From Paenibacillus harenae DSM 16969 (GTDB lineage Bacteria; Bacillota; Bacilli; Paenibacillales; Paenibacillaceae), in NCBI RefSeq assembly GCF_000422465.1, contig NZ_KE383842.1, positions 413,040 through 477,039 of the forward strand: 64,000 nt of DNA. The letters are read 5' to 3'. Position 1 is the first letter of the stretch, and each line of letters begins with the position of its first letter. The translations under genes and the position numbers were made by a program. Of this stretch, positions 25,596-34,839 are shown in pieces. Under the pieces are notes generated by a model. That model saw only the letters and a list, made by a program, of their open reading frames with translations, had not been told where the DNA came from and did no database searches.

Positions 25596-26534
25596 ATGGA
25601 ATATATTCAAATTCAAGGTTGTGAGAAGCCGGTTTCCCGGTTAATGAAGGGGACGGATTATTTTTACCACGATGCGTACGAGAAAGCCGCGGCTAATATG
25701 GACGCCTTCCTCGCGATCGGCGGCAACTCGGTCGATACCGCGCATATTTATTGCGGCGGCCAAAGTGAGGAAGTTATCGGACGCTATATGCAGGAACGCG
25801 GGAACCGGGAGCAAATCGTCATTTTGACGAAAGGCGCCCATCACGACCAGAACGGCCCCCGCGTCAGCGAAGCGGCGATCCGTTCGGATCTAACCTGCAG
25901 CCTTGAGCGGCTGAAGACGGATTATATCGATATGTACGGGCTGCACCGAGACGACGAGGCGGTTCCGGCAGGCGAGGTTATCGAGATTCTTAACGAACAT
26001 ATCCGGTCAGGCACCGTCAGATCGATCGGCGTATCGAATTGGACTTGGCAGCGGATCCAGGCAGCGAACGAATACGCCGCTGCCAAAGGGCTTGTCGGCT
26101 TTTCCTTCAGCAGTCCGAATCTCAGCCTCGCGAAAGCGAACGAGCCGTTCTGGCGCGGCTGCGTATCCGCGGACGCCGAGACGTGCCGCTGGCATGAGGA
26201 GCAGCAGCTTCCGCTGCTGTCCTGGTCTTCGCAAGCGCGGGGCTTCTTCACCGGCAGGTTCTCGCCGGAGAATCGCGAAAATGCCGATCTCGTCCGCGTA
26301 TTCTACAGCGACGACAACTGGGAGCGGCTCGAGCGCGCGAAGCGCCTGGCCGCTGAGAAGAACGTCAGCGCCATTCAGATCGCGCTGGCTTACGTGCTGA
26401 ATCAACCTTTCCCGACCTGTGCCTTGATCGGGGCTCAGACTGCCGAAGAGCTGCATTCCTGCGATGCGGGCTCCCGGATCAAGCTGACGCGCGAAGAGAT
26501 GAACTGGTTAGACTTGACCGCACAGACGGTGTAG
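25596..26534 (+). CDS. Aldo/keto reductase
   Basis: NADPH-dependent carbonyl or sugar reductase, 312 aa. Catalytic tetrad visible: Asp and Tyr in VDTAHIY, Lys in ILTKGAH, His in YGLHRDD. The cofactor end has ALIGAQTAEEL. SD AAAGGAG. Likely co-transcribed with the preceding Gfo/Idh/MocA gene. Exact substrate unknown. Confidence 0.92.
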   Translation: MEYIQIQGCEKPVSRLMKGTDYFYHDAYEKAAANMDAFLAIGGNSVDTAHIYCGGQSEEVIGRYMQERGNREQIVILTKGAHHDQNGPRVSEAAIRSDLTCSLERLKTDYIDMYGLHRDDEAVPAGEVIEILNEHIRSGTVRSIGVSNWTWQRIQAANEYAAAKGLVGFSFSSPNLSLAKANEPFWRGCVSADAETCRWHEEQQLPLLSWSSQARGFFTGRFSPENRENADLVRVFYSDDNWERLERAKRLAAEKNVSAIQIALAYVLNQPFPTCALIGAQTAEELHSCDAGSRIKLTREEMNWLDLTAQTV

Positions 26535-26550
26535 TTCACTGCTTTAATCA

Positions 26551-27378
26551 TCAACGAGAGAAAAGCTGCTCCGACGGGGCGGCTTTTTCCTTTTTGTACG
26601 ATCGGGGGCTGACGCCGTACGTTCGGCGGAACAAGGCGGCGAAATGGTTATAGTTGTTAAACCCGACGTCAAGCGCGGCTTCGGTCGCCGTTCTGCCCAT
26701 ATGCTTCATGAGAAGGGCCGCCTGCCGCAGCCGCAGCCGGTTCAGATGCTCAAGCACACTTTCGCCGGTTTCCTGCTTGAACAGATGCGACAAGCGGGAG
26801 ACCGATAGGCCGACTTCGCCTGCCAGCTCCTCGATCCGCAGAGGGCTGCTCATATAGCGGGACAAATGCCGCAGAGCCAGCTCGATCCTAGGATCGAGCC
26901 GCTGCTCGAGCTTCTGGGCCGCAAGTAAAATAATTTCGCGCAGCGAATTTTCGCACAGCGTATGCCAGAAGCTTGTGCGTTCCCTGGAATCGCTCAATAT
27001 GTTCAAGAAGGCGTATTGGATGCGGTCGAACAGGTTGCCTTCCGGAAACGATGCGACGACCGTTTCATCATTCGGCAAATAGTCGATTTCAGGTAGTTTC
27101 TGAAAGTGCACCCAATAGAAATGCCATCGCGTGCCGGAGGCGGTTCCGTATTCGTGGGGGATGCCCGGCCGCAGCAATCCGACCGAACCGGGGCCGCACC
27201 GCCGCTCCCCTACCGGTGTGCGCAAATAGCCTTCGCCCTCCAGCGTGAAGAAAAGCAGCCAATCGTTCATGCCGAGCGGCCTGCGATGCCGGTAGGAACC
27301 GGCGACGTCGTAATGCCCGCCGAATAAAGTCCCCTGTTGCTCCTCGTTACTTGCTTGCGTCGCGTTACGATCGGTCAT
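26551..27378 (-). CDS. AraC-family regulator
   Basis: 275 aa regulator with an N-terminal cupin-like domain (LLFFTLEGEGYLRTPVGE, GSVGLLRPGIPHEYG) and a C-terminal pair of helix-turn-helix motifs (LAGEVGLSVSRLSHLFKQ, AALDVGFNNYNHFAALFRR). SD AAGGGGG before the ATG. It is divergent from the PhyH dioxygenase gene at 27510, the probable target, and convergent with the aldo/keto reductase gene. Confidence 0.92.
   Translation of the reverse strand: MTDRNATQASNEEQQGTLFGGHYDVAGSYRHRRPLGMNDWLLFFTLEGEGYLRTPVGERRCGPGSVGLLRPGIPHEYGTASGTRWHFYWVHFQKLPEIDYLPNDETVVASFPEGNLFDRIQYAFLNILSDSRERTSFWHTLCENSLREIILLAAQKLEQRLDPRIELALRHLSRYMSSPLRIEELAGEVGLSVSRLSHLFKQETGESVLEHLNRLRLRQAALLMKHMGRTATEAALDVGFNNYNHFAALFRRTYGVSPRSYKKEKAAPSEQLFSR
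26562..26592 (+). terminator. Terminator after the aldo/keto reductase
   Basis: An 11-bp stem with G-U pairs, AAAGCTGCTCC / GGGGCGGCTTT, then TTCC. It overlaps the 3' end of the convergent AraC gene. Confidence 0.65.
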
Positions 27379-27509
27379 ATCAAGCGCCCCCTTATGATGA
27401 ATAGCAGAATTCCGGCAGTTTTCAGCATTAATCTTTCTTCCTTTAAGTTACGCAAAGCACTATGATGATGTCAAGAACCAACAGCTTACCTAAGAAGGGG
27501 CGATAGGAG

Positions 27510-28319
27510 ATGACCGAAGCTTTAAGGGCATTGACGAAAGAGCAATTACATCAGTTCCGTACGGAAGGTTATTTGATCGTGAAGGGGTTATTCTCGCAGG
27601 AAGACATCCGCGCCGTTGAGGAAACGTTCGATGAAATAAGCCGCGGACCGGTCCCCGGCTTCTTCGAACCGGATATGAACGGCGAGTCGGATGATCCGCT
27701 GAAGCGCTATCCAAGAGTGATGCATCCGCACCGGTTTAATGAAACGGCCAAGCAATACATGCTGCATCAGCCGGTGCTCGACGTGCTTCACGATCTGTAC
27801 GGCGAGGAAGCGCTCGCCGCGCAAAGCATGTTCTACTACAAGCCGCCGGGCTCGCGCGGGCAGGCGCTTCATCAGGACAATTTCTACTTGAAGGTGGAGC
27901 CGGGCAACTGCATCGCGGCCTGGACGGCCATCGACGCGGCCAATATGGACAACGGCGGCCTGCTGGTTGTGCCGAAAACGAGCGATTACGAGATCAGCTG
28001 CCCGGAGCAGGCCGATTCCTCCGAGTCCTTCACGACGCATTACGTGAAGCCGCCGAAGGACCAGAAGGCGATACCGGCCGTGATGGACAAGGGCGACGTG
28101 TTGTTTTTTAACGGCAACCTGATTCACGGCTCTTACCGCAACAAAACGAAGGATCAATTCCGGCGCGCATTTATTTGCCACTATGCGAACGCTTCGGCTA
28201 CGCGCATCAGCAATTATTACCGGCCGTTATACCGGGCGGACGGCTCTGCGGTAGACCTCGAAGTGAATACGGACGGCGGACCATGCGGCATCGAATTCGA
28301 TATGGCGTATCCGCATTAG
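27510..28319 (+). CDS. Phytanoyl-CoA dioxygenase (PhyH) family protein
   Basis: Fe(II)/2-oxoglutarate-dependent oxygenase of 269 aa. The iron triad is visible as HQD (in ALHQDNFY) and the distal His in NGNLIHGSYRN, followed by the Arg of FRRAF that would bind 2-oxoglutarate. SD AGGAG. Family members hydroxylate small molecules including modified amino acids and lipids; the substrate here is unknown. A divergent AraC regulator suggests inducible, substrate-linked expression. Confidence 0.9.
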   Translation: MTEALRALTKEQLHQFRTEGYLIVKGLFSQEDIRAVEETFDEISRGPVPGFFEPDMNGESDDPLKRYPRVMHPHRFNETAKQYMLHQPVLDVLHDLYGEEALAAQSMFYYKPPGSRGQALHQDNFYLKVEPGNCIAAWTAIDAANMDNGGLLVVPKTSDYEISCPEQADSSESFTTHYVKPPKDQKAIPAVMDKGDVLFFNGNLIHGSYRNKTKDQFRRAFICHYANASATRISNYYRPLYRADGSAVDLEVNTDGGPCGIEFDMAYPH

Positions 28320-28365
28320 GAGCCGATGATTCAAACCTTGCAGGTTAGCCGGAAAATAATTGCAA

Positions 28366-28401
28366 CCCGATTTGGACTACATGAGTCTGGATCGGGTCTA
28401 T
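28366..28401 (+). terminator. Terminator after the PhyH gene
   Basis: A 13-bp stem including G-U pairs, CCCGATTTGGACT / AGTCTGGATCGGG, loop ACATG, then TCTATTTG. Confidence 0.65.
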
Positions 28402-28435
28402 TTGCGTCGTCTTGACCGACTCTGATAGCTTATGT

Positions 28436-28742
28436 ATGTTGAAGCTGAACGAGAGCGAGCGTGTGACGTGGAGCGGCAAGCTGCGTTCTCCGTTGGCAAA
28501 CGCCGAAATTGCTCCAAGGCCGATGCAGCCGCCCCCGCGAATGCGCTGGCGTCGGGAGTCCGGAGCAGATCGCGGAGAAAATATTGGCGCAGCACGAGCT
28601 ATTCGGCCACAACCGCTTCATGGCCCAATTCGATATCGGCGGCATGCCATTTGACAGGGTTGCAAACTCGATAGAGCTGCTTGCGTCGAAGGTCGCGCCG
28701 ATCGTCCGGCGGGAGCTGGGGAAGAAGCGGAACCAGGGTTAA
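28436..28742 (+). pseudogene. Luciferase-like (LLM) flavin monooxygenase remnant with internal deletion
   Basis: Two fragments of one LLM-class oxidoreductase in different frames. The first (about 28436-28549) reads LNESERVTWSGKLRSPLANA and on to PRPMQPPPRM. The second (28551-28742) reads VGSPEQIAEKILAQHELFGH, then GGMPFDRVANSIELLASKVA to its stop. In intact members ~100 residues normally separate these blocks and ~180 precede them. The gene has thus lost its 5' half and its middle and is frame-shifted at the junction. It cannot make an active enzyme. Confidence 0.75.
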
Positions 28743-28826
28743 AATCCCCGGGTGGGATAATCGATATAGCGAAACGAAGGAAGGTGATGGTACAATTAAA
28801 GGAAACCGAGGAAAAGGGAGAGACGC

Positions 28827-29150
28827 ATGGAGGCTTCCAAGCTGGAGGAATGGAGACAAGGCATCGACCGTTTGGATGGCGAGATTATCGCTTTGCTTGC
28901 CGAACGATTTAAGCTGACGGAGGAAATCGGCCGTTATAAAGCGAGAAATAAGCTGGAGGCGCAGGATCCGCAGCGCGAGTCCAGGCAATTCGAGAAAATT
29001 ATGAATCTGTCGAACAGATACGAGTTAAACCCGGACTATTCGTCCGCGATATATCGATGCGTGATGGATGTCGTCATATCGAGGCATCAGGAGCTTAAGC
29101 AAGCATGCGACAGCGGGCTTGCATCCGATCCAATCGGAGTGCGTTCATAA
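28827..29150 (+). CDS. Chorismate mutase type II (AroQ-like)
   Basis: 107 aa, all-helical. The pattern WRQGIDRLDGEIIALLAERF with E-x2-RYK and Q-x2-RE further on fits the AroQ fold that rearranges chorismate to prephenate for phenylalanine and tyrosine synthesis. The Arg and Lys of the active site are present in IGRYKARNK and in QDPQRESRQ. It stands alone rather than in an aro operon, so it may serve a secondary role or another pericyclic reaction. Confidence 0.85.
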   Translation: MEASKLEEWRQGIDRLDGEIIALLAERFKLTEEIGRYKARNKLEAQDPQRESRQFEKIMNLSNRYELNPDYSSAIYRCVMDVVISRHQELKQACDSGLASDPIGVRS

Positions 29151-29173
29151 TAAGATCGGGAAGGGCGGCGGCA

Positions 29174-29935
29174 ATGATGATCATATACGAGAAGGACGAC
29201 AGCTATATTCTGATCGCTCAGCATGATCACGCCCGAATATCCGGCGATCTCGCGGCGGCTTGGCGCGACGAATTGTTCAGCGGCGCCGCCAGAAGAGACG
29301 AATTGACTTATGCGGCCTATGAGCATGACAGCAGCTGGATTGAGCTGGACCGGATGCCGCTCTGGAACGATCAGTCAGGTTGTCCCTATTCCTTCCGCGA
29401 CTATCCGGGCAATATCCGGTTCGTATTTTACGAGAGGGCGCTCGACAGCCTTCAACGAACGAGCGAATATGCCGCCTTGCTCGGAAGCATCCTGTATTCG
29501 ACGCTTGCCGAGAAGACTAGAAACGAGGATACCGTTTCGTTCGTAGAGCGCGAATTCGCCAGGCAGAGCGCGATTATCGAAAGCCTTGCCATTGATGTAA
29601 GCCTGCTGCAGATGCATGCGAAGGCACTCCTGCTCTGCGATGAACTGTCCTTGTTTGCTTGCATGGAGCGGCCGGGGACGGCGAGGGCGCAGTATGAATG
29701 GTTCGCTGATGGATTCTCTTACTGGTTTGGCAGATCGGGGCAATCCGTTCTTCTGGCCGACTGGGTGAACGGAAATACCATTGAGACGGCTCCATATCCA
29801 TTCCGTGGGGAAGTAGAAACAACGCTTGCTTTCAAGCAGGTAAGCAAGGCCGATATCGCGAAGCTGGGCATATCGAAGGCTTACCAGAAAGAGAAGTTAA
29901 GAGAACACCGGCTGCTGTTCCGGGAAGCGCGATAA
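29174..29935 (+). CDS. DUF3891-family protein
   Basis: 253 aa soluble protein with the family pattern YILIAQHDHARISGDLA near the N-terminus and AAYEHDSSWIELDRMP. The conserved His and Asp residues suggest a metal-dependent, HD-like helical enzyme, but no activity is known to me. Translation is taken from ATG 29174 behind GGGAAGGG. The open frame further upstream overlaps the chorismate mutase gene and is not likely used. Confidence 0.8.
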   Translation: MMIIYEKDDSYILIAQHDHARISGDLAAAWRDELFSGAARRDELTYAAYEHDSSWIELDRMPLWNDQSGCPYSFRDYPGNIRFVFYERALDSLQRTSEYAALLGSILYSTLAEKTRNEDTVSFVEREFARQSAIIESLAIDVSLLQMHAKALLLCDELSLFACMERPGTARAQYEWFADGFSYWFGRSGQSVLLADWVNGNTIETAPYPFRGEVETTLAFKQVSKADIAKLGISKAYQKEKLREHRLLFREAR

Positions 29936-29942
29936 AACAACG

Positions 29943-29990
29943 AAACACCGCCGGTCTGCTATGCGCAGTCAATTGATGGCGGTGTTTTCC
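29943..29990. terminator. Terminator between convergent genes
   Basis: AAACACCGCC pairs with GGCGGTGTTT over a 25-base loop and is followed by TTCC; it lies between the DUF3891 gene and prs. Confidence 0.6.
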
Positions 29991-30023
29991 GTGTTGGCGG
30001 CCAAGGCTTACATCGGCTCGCGG

Positions 30024-30980
30024 CTAGGCCGTGGGCTTCTTGCTGCTTGATTTGAACAGCGTCGCGATCGAGCCGCCCTGCGTAATGATCTTGATCGCCG
30101 TACCGAGCAGCGGCGACATCGGAAGAACGACGAATTTGTCGGAGTGCGCCTCGTCGATCGTGATCGTATCCGTAATGACAACCTCCCGGATATTCGGATG
30201 GCTAAGCTTCTCCAGGGCGTTCTCGGAGAACAATCCGTGCGTTGCGCATATGTACGCATCCTGCGCGCCCTTTTTCTTAAGGGCCTCCACCACATTGACG
30301 ATCGTGCTGCCGGTATCGATCATATCTTCAATAATGATAGGGGTCATGCCTTCCACTTCGCCTATAATATGAGTAATTTCCGATTTATTGTGGGCCGGAC
30401 GGTTTTTGATCATAATCGCGAACGGACAATCGAGCAGCCCGGCTAACTTCTCGGCCGTGGTTGCGCGGCCGGCATCGGGGGAGACGACCACCGGATTCGT
30501 AATATTCTTGCCTCTTAAATATTCGATAATCAGATCAAGCGCCGTCAAATGATCGACCGGAATATCGAAGAAGCCCTGGATCGGATCGGCATGCAGGTCA
30601 ACCGTAATAATCCGGTTCGCGCCGACGGTCGTCAGCACATCCGCCACAAGCTTGGCCGAAATCGGCTCGCGCGGCGCCGATTTCCGTTCTTGCCGGGCAT
30701 AGCCGTAATATGGCATGACGATATTGATCGTCTTCGCGGACGCGCGCTTCGCCGCATCGATCATGACGAGCAGCTCGATTAAATGCTCATTGACCGGGTG
30801 AGACAGCGATTGTACGATGAATACGTCGCAGGTCCGGATCGCTTCCTGGTAGGATATATGTATTTCGCCGCTTTCGTGGCGGGAAATAGCGACGTTACCG
30901 AGCGGAAGCTCGAGCTGCTTGCAAAGCTCCTCAGCGAGCGGTCTGTTCGAAGAGCCCGAAAATATTTTTACCTTTTGCAT
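30024..30980 (-). CDS. prs: Ribose-phosphate pyrophosphokinase (PRPP synthetase), divergent copy
   Basis: Makes PRPP from ribose 5-phosphate and ATP, 318 aa. The flexible loop PYYGYARQERKSAPREPI, the VDLHADPIQGFFD motif and the PRPP loop EDMIDTGSTI are kept. It differs from the housekeeping Bacillales enzyme at normally invariant places: SRHESGEIHISYQEAI instead of an FSDGE-type motif, and SPDAGRATTAEKLA. It is also a single gene and not in the usual gcaD-prs context. It is probably a second, specialised paralogue. SD AGGAGG. Confidence 0.9.
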   Translation of the reverse strand: MQKVKIFSGSSNRPLAEELCKQLELPLGNVAISRHESGEIHISYQEAIRTCDVFIVQSLSHPVNEHLIELLVMIDAAKRASAKTINIVMPYYGYARQERKSAPREPISAKLVADVLTTVGANRIITVDLHADPIQGFFDIPVDHLTALDLIIEYLRGKNITNPVVVSPDAGRATTAEKLAGLLDCPFAIMIKNRPAHNKSEITHIIGEVEGMTPIIIEDMIDTGSTIVNVVEALKKKGAQDAYICATHGLFSENALEKLSHPNIREVVITDTITIDEAHSDKFVVLPMSPLLGTAIKIITQGGSIATLFKSSSKKPTA

Positions 30981-31073
30981 ATGATCCTCCTATTGCTTTC
31001 TTTCCATCATCATAACAAACATAGCAATGGAGGACAAATGAACACCTTGGAGCCAAAAAAGGAGATGCATACC

Positions 31074-32321
31074 ATGCAGGACCATAGCGAAACCTTATGG
31101 ATAAAGAAAGGACGTGCGGCAGGCGACAAGCGGCTCTGGTTTATTTTGTTGCTGGGATCCTTATCCGCATTCGGGCCGCTGTCGCTTGATATGTATTTGC
31201 CGGCGCTGCCGGCGCTGTCCGCGGATTTTCAGACCAGTTCCTCCTTTGCCCAGTTAAGCCTATCGGCCTGCATGATCGGCCTGTCGGTTGGGCAATTGTT
31301 CTCCGGGGCCTGGAGCGATATTCGGGGCAGAAGGATGCCGCTGCTGCTGTTTCTGGCGATTTACGGATTGTCTTCCGTATTATGCGCATTTGCGCCTTCG
31401 ATCGGCGCTTTGATTGCGCTTCGCTTCATTCAAGGCTTTGCGGGAGCGGCCGGTATCGTCATCTCGCGGGCTATTGTGCGCGATCTGTACGAGGGACCGG
31501 CGCTAACCCGTTTTTTCGCGATGCTGATGCTGGTGAACGGCGCTGCGCCTATCTTTGCCCCGATCGCGGGAGGGCAGCTGCTGAAAGTTACCTCATGGGA
31601 AGGCGTATTCGTTGTGCTGGGCGTCTGGGGAGTTTTTATTTTCGCGGCGGTATGGTTCGGCTTGCCGGAGACGCTAGCGCCTGAGAAACGGATAGCAGGC
31701 GGGCTGCGGCAGACATTCACTACGTTCGGAACGCTGCTGCGCGACCGGACCTTTATGGGATATGCGCTCGCGCAGGGTTTAGTCATGGCGGCCATGTTCG
31801 CCTACATAGCGGGCTCGCCGTTTGTTCTGCAAAATGTGTACGGTGTATCCCCGCAGAGCTTCAGCTTGATATTCGCAACGAACGGTTTAGGCATCATATT
31901 ATTCGGGCAAATCACGGGCAGGCTGGCGGCGAAAACGGGCGAAAAGAAGCTGTTTGTGCTTGGTCTCGCCATTGCGGCAGCGGCCGGCGTCGTGCTTCTC
32001 GCAATGACCATAATAAAGGCGCCGCTGCTTGCGCTGCTGATTCCTTTGTTCTTCGTTGTCGCAAGCGTCGGCATGATCAGTACGACGGGCTTCTCGCTTG
32101 CCATGCAGAAGAACGGACATGCCGCGGGCAGCGCTTCCGCGCTGCTCGGCCTACTGTCGTTCACGTTCGGCGGCGTAATGGCTCCTCTTGTCGGGTTGGG
32201 CGGGAGCGCGAATGCGCTGCCGATGGGGATTTGGATCGCAGCGGCAGAGCTGGGAGCCGTAATCTGCTATATCGTGCTCATACGAAAACCTACATTTTTG
32301 TCGCGGGAGCGGCGGGAGTAG
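31074..32321 (+). CDS. Bcr/CflA-type MFS drug transporter
   Basis: 12-segment efflux pump of ~415 aa. LLGSLSAFGPLSLDMYLPALP in segment 1 is the Bcr/CflA signature, with GAWSDIRGRRMPLL as motif A. ATG 31074 lies 9 bases behind AAAAGGAG; ATG 31038 (12 residues earlier) has GGAGG only 4 bases before it and is the alternative. The next gene starts 1 base after its stop, so it may be co-transcribed with the two-component system. Confidence 0.9.
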   Translation: MQDHSETLWIKKGRAAGDKRLWFILLLGSLSAFGPLSLDMYLPALPALSADFQTSSSFAQLSLSACMIGLSVGQLFSGAWSDIRGRRMPLLLFLAIYGLSSVLCAFAPSIGALIALRFIQGFAGAAGIVISRAIVRDLYEGPALTRFFAMLMLVNGAAPIFAPIAGGQLLKVTSWEGVFVVLGVWGVFIFAAVWFGLPETLAPEKRIAGGLRQTFTTFGTLLRDRTFMGYALAQGLVMAAMFAYIAGSPFVLQNVYGVSPQSFSLIFATNGLGIILFGQITGRLAAKTGEKKLFVLGLAIAAAAGVVLLAMTIIKAPLLALLIPLFFVVASVGMISTTGFSLAMQKNGHAAGSASALLGLLSFTFGGVMAPLVGLGGSANALPMGIWIAAAELGAVICYIVLIRKPTFLSRERRE

Positions 32322-32322
32322 A

Positions 32323-34011
32323 ATGGGAATCTGGAAGGGAAGTGGCGGTATGCCCCGGGATCTAAGAGCTTCTAAGTTAATCGCATTGAAGGAAATAGCG
32401 GAGGCGTTGAACAGTACGAATGACATGGTGCAGATGCTAAACGATGTGCTGGCGAAGCTGCTTCAGGTAACGGGGTTTTCCACCGGCTGGATCTTCATGA
32501 TTGGCGAGAATTGCGGCAGCAGCTGCGTGGCGACGCATCAACTGCCCGAGGCGCTGAATGCGAATGAGCAGTCCGTTATGTGCGGTTCGGAATGCTGGTG
32601 CGTCACAAGCTTTATGCAGAACAAACTTCATCGGGCCGTTAACATCATTGAATGCTCCCGAATCATTTACGCCGCAGAGCGGCAGTTTGGCGATACCGGA
32701 GGAATTACTCACCATGCAAGCGTTCCGCTTAAAGCAGGAGAGGATCTCTACGGCCTGCTGAACGTGGCGGAGCCGGGCAAGGAGCATTTTAAAGAGGATG
32801 AGCTTTCAATGCTGCAAGCGATCGCTTATCAGATCGGCACGGCGGTCAAACGGATCCGGCTATATCAGGCGCAGGAGAAGAACGCGGAGCTTTACGCCAA
32901 GCTTGGCAACGTCATTCAGAAAATAAATGCGATCGAAGATATTAATCAGCTCCCGCTGCAGGCGATCAAATTGATCGGCGATACGTTTGGTTGGGAGCAT
33001 GTGTCGTTGTTTTTCTACGAACAGCAGCAGCTGTCTCTTCGGGTTCAATATTCCGATCGTCAAGTGAAAAAGGAATGGCAGTCGATTAATCTCGACCAGG
33101 CGGGACCGATCAGCACGGCTTTTCTGGAAAACCGTCTCCTTATATTGTCCGAGAAGCATACGGTGAAGTCGGAGGTCTGCATGTCATTGCTGCCGGTCGG
33201 CATTCCGCCGTTCGCATCTGCCGCCGCCATTCCGCTCCGCATCCGGAATCGTCCGATCGGAGTACTCTTTATAAGCAGCCCGGTGAGAAAGCGGTTCGAC
33301 GATTATTATGAGGACTTCATGTATTCGCTCGGCGATCACTTTACGCTCAGTATAGAGAATCTGCGCGTGTATGAGCAGAGGCGCGAGCTTGCCCGCATGG
33401 AGGAGCGCAATCGAATGGCGAGAGACCTGCATGATTCGGTCATTCAGAAGGTATTCTCGTTATCCTTCCTGGCTAAGGGAGCGGAGACGGTGCTGGCCGG
33501 CAAAGAGCCGGTCGCCGAGCGCTCGCTTCAGGAAATCAGGAAGCTGTCTCAGGAAGCATTGAAGGAGATGCGGACGCTCATCTGGCAGCTGCGCCCGGCA
33601 GGTCTGGAGCATGGGCTGCTGACGGCGCTGAAGCAGTACGGGAACAGCATGGATTTAACCGTACATGAGCAGGTTACAGGCGTACGGGAGCTGCCGCGCG
33701 CGATCGAAGAGGCGTTATGGCGAATCGGGCAAGAGGCGTTGAACAACGTGAAGAAGCATGCCGGCACCAACACGGTATACATTCATCTGGTGAAATCGGA
33801 ACAATTCGCAAGCCTGAAAATTATGGATAAAGGTAAAGGGTTTTCCGAGGAAACGAGAAAGGGCAGGCTGTCGATGGGAATGCTAACCATGCGGGAGCGC
33901 GCGGAGACGCTCGGCGGCGAACTTATCATTGAAAGCGGATTAGGAGAGCCGACGATCGTGCACGTGACAATCCCTATCGTCGTTAGTCCTGATTTAGGGG
34001 AAGAGGAATGA
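32323..34011 (+). CDS. GAF-domain sensor histidine kinase (NarL-partner type)
   Basis: Cytoplasmic kinase of 562 aa without membrane segments. Two GAF domains (~20-175 and ~190-350), a HisKA_3 helix with the phospho-acceptor His370 (ARDLHDSVIQK) and a C-terminal ATPase (NVKKHAG, DKGKGF). The first GAF domain holds a cysteine cluster: C64, C68, C87, C91, C93 and C111. This recalls the Fe-S-binding redox sensor AirS/YhcY. Starts 1 base after the Bcr stop behind GGGAG and is followed 9 bases later by its response regulator. A redox or oxygen signal is an inference. Confidence 0.92.
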   Translation: MGIWKGSGGMPRDLRASKLIALKEIAEALNSTNDMVQMLNDVLAKLLQVTGFSTGWIFMIGENCGSSCVATHQLPEALNANEQSVMCGSECWCVTSFMQNKLHRAVNIIECSRIIYAAERQFGDTGGITHHASVPLKAGEDLYGLLNVAEPGKEHFKEDELSMLQAIAYQIGTAVKRIRLYQAQEKNAELYAKLGNVIQKINAIEDINQLPLQAIKLIGDTFGWEHVSLFFYEQQQLSLRVQYSDRQVKKEWQSINLDQAGPISTAFLENRLLILSEKHTVKSEVCMSLLPVGIPPFASAAAIPLRIRNRPIGVLFISSPVRKRFDDYYEDFMYSLGDHFTLSIENLRVYEQRRELARMEERNRMARDLHDSVIQKVFSLSFLAKGAETVLAGKEPVAERSLQEIRKLSQEALKEMRTLIWQLRPAGLEHGLLTALKQYGNSMDLTVHEQVTGVRELPRAIEEALWRIGQEALNNVKKHAGTNTVYIHLVKSEQFASLKIMDKGKGFSEETRKGRLSMGMLTMRERAETLGGELIIESGLGEPTIVHVTIPIVVSPDLGEEE

Positions 34012-34020
34012 GGAACAGCC

Positions 34021-34695
34021 GTGAAAATAAAAATATTGCTCGTTGACGATCATCAAATCGTATTAAAAGGGATATCGTTTTTTCTGGCCATGCAGCCTGA
34101 TTTCGAGCTGGTAGGAGAAGCGCATAACGGCAAGGAAGCCGTAGAGAAAGCGGCCGAGCTTCAGCCGGATTTGATACTGATGGATTTGAATATGCCGGTT
34201 ATGGACGGAATCGAAGCGAGCAGCCTCATCGCCAAGCAGCATCCCGGCATCAAAATTCTCGTGCTGACCAGCTTCTCCGACAGGAGTCACATTGTGCCTG
34301 CGCTGCAGGCGGGAGCAGCCGGTTACATGCTCAAGGATGTAGAGCCGGATCAGCTGGCAGAGGCTATACGCAGCGCATATAAGGGAAATATTCAGCTTCA
34401 TCCGGATATCGCCAGCGCCCTGCTGGCGCAATCGGCCCTTCAGGCAGGGACGGGGGAAGAGCTAGAGCTTCCGAGGCGCGAATTGGCGGATAGCTTGACG
34501 CCAAGGGAGCTGGAGGTGCTCCAGCTGCTGACGAAAGGGATGAGCAATAAAGAGATTGCAGGAGCGCTTACCGTTGCCGAGAAGACGGTCAAATCGCATG
34601 TAAGCAGCATTCTGAGCAAATTGAATTTATCCGACCGGACGCAAGCTGCTCTCTATGCCGTGCACGCGCTGCACGATGCCGAGCAAGAGTCGTAA
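34021..34695 (+). CDS. NarL/LuxR-type response regulator
   Basis: 224 aa. Receiver domain 1-120 with phosphorylation site Asp55 (LILMDLNMP), switch Thr in VLTSFSD and Lys in MLKDV. The LuxR helix-turn-helix is at ~160-220 (LTPRELEVLQLLTKGMSNKE, TVKSHVSSILSKLNL). Starts with GTG 9 bases after the kinase gene. It is the partner of the GAF kinase; the azoreductase gene 144 bases downstream is a possible target. Confidence 0.94.
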   Translation: MKIKILLVDDHQIVLKGISFFLAMQPDFELVGEAHNGKEAVEKAAELQPDLILMDLNMPVMDGIEASSLIAKQHPGIKILVLTSFSDRSHIVPALQAGAAGYMLKDVEPDQLAEAIRSAYKGNIQLHPDIASALLAQSALQAGTGEELELPRRELADSLTPRELEVLQLLTKGMSNKEIAGALTVAEKTVKSHVSSILSKLNLSDRTQAALYAVHALHDAEQES

Positions 34696-34839
34696 GCCTA
34701 TGGTCGTAGGTCCGGTCCTCCGCCTTTAGCGGATTATTTATTTCTATTTTTCCGTCTAATTGCCGATGTCACTCTCCACAAAACTTTATACAATAAAGCT
34801 GCTTACAAAAAGTAAATAATAGGTGGAGGGAATTAAAAA

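Noticed and set aside
30783..31037. Extension of the Bcr transporter into prs
   Set aside because: It is antisense to the first part of prs and has no transporter similarity; the transporter's own ribosome-binding sites lie after 31028.
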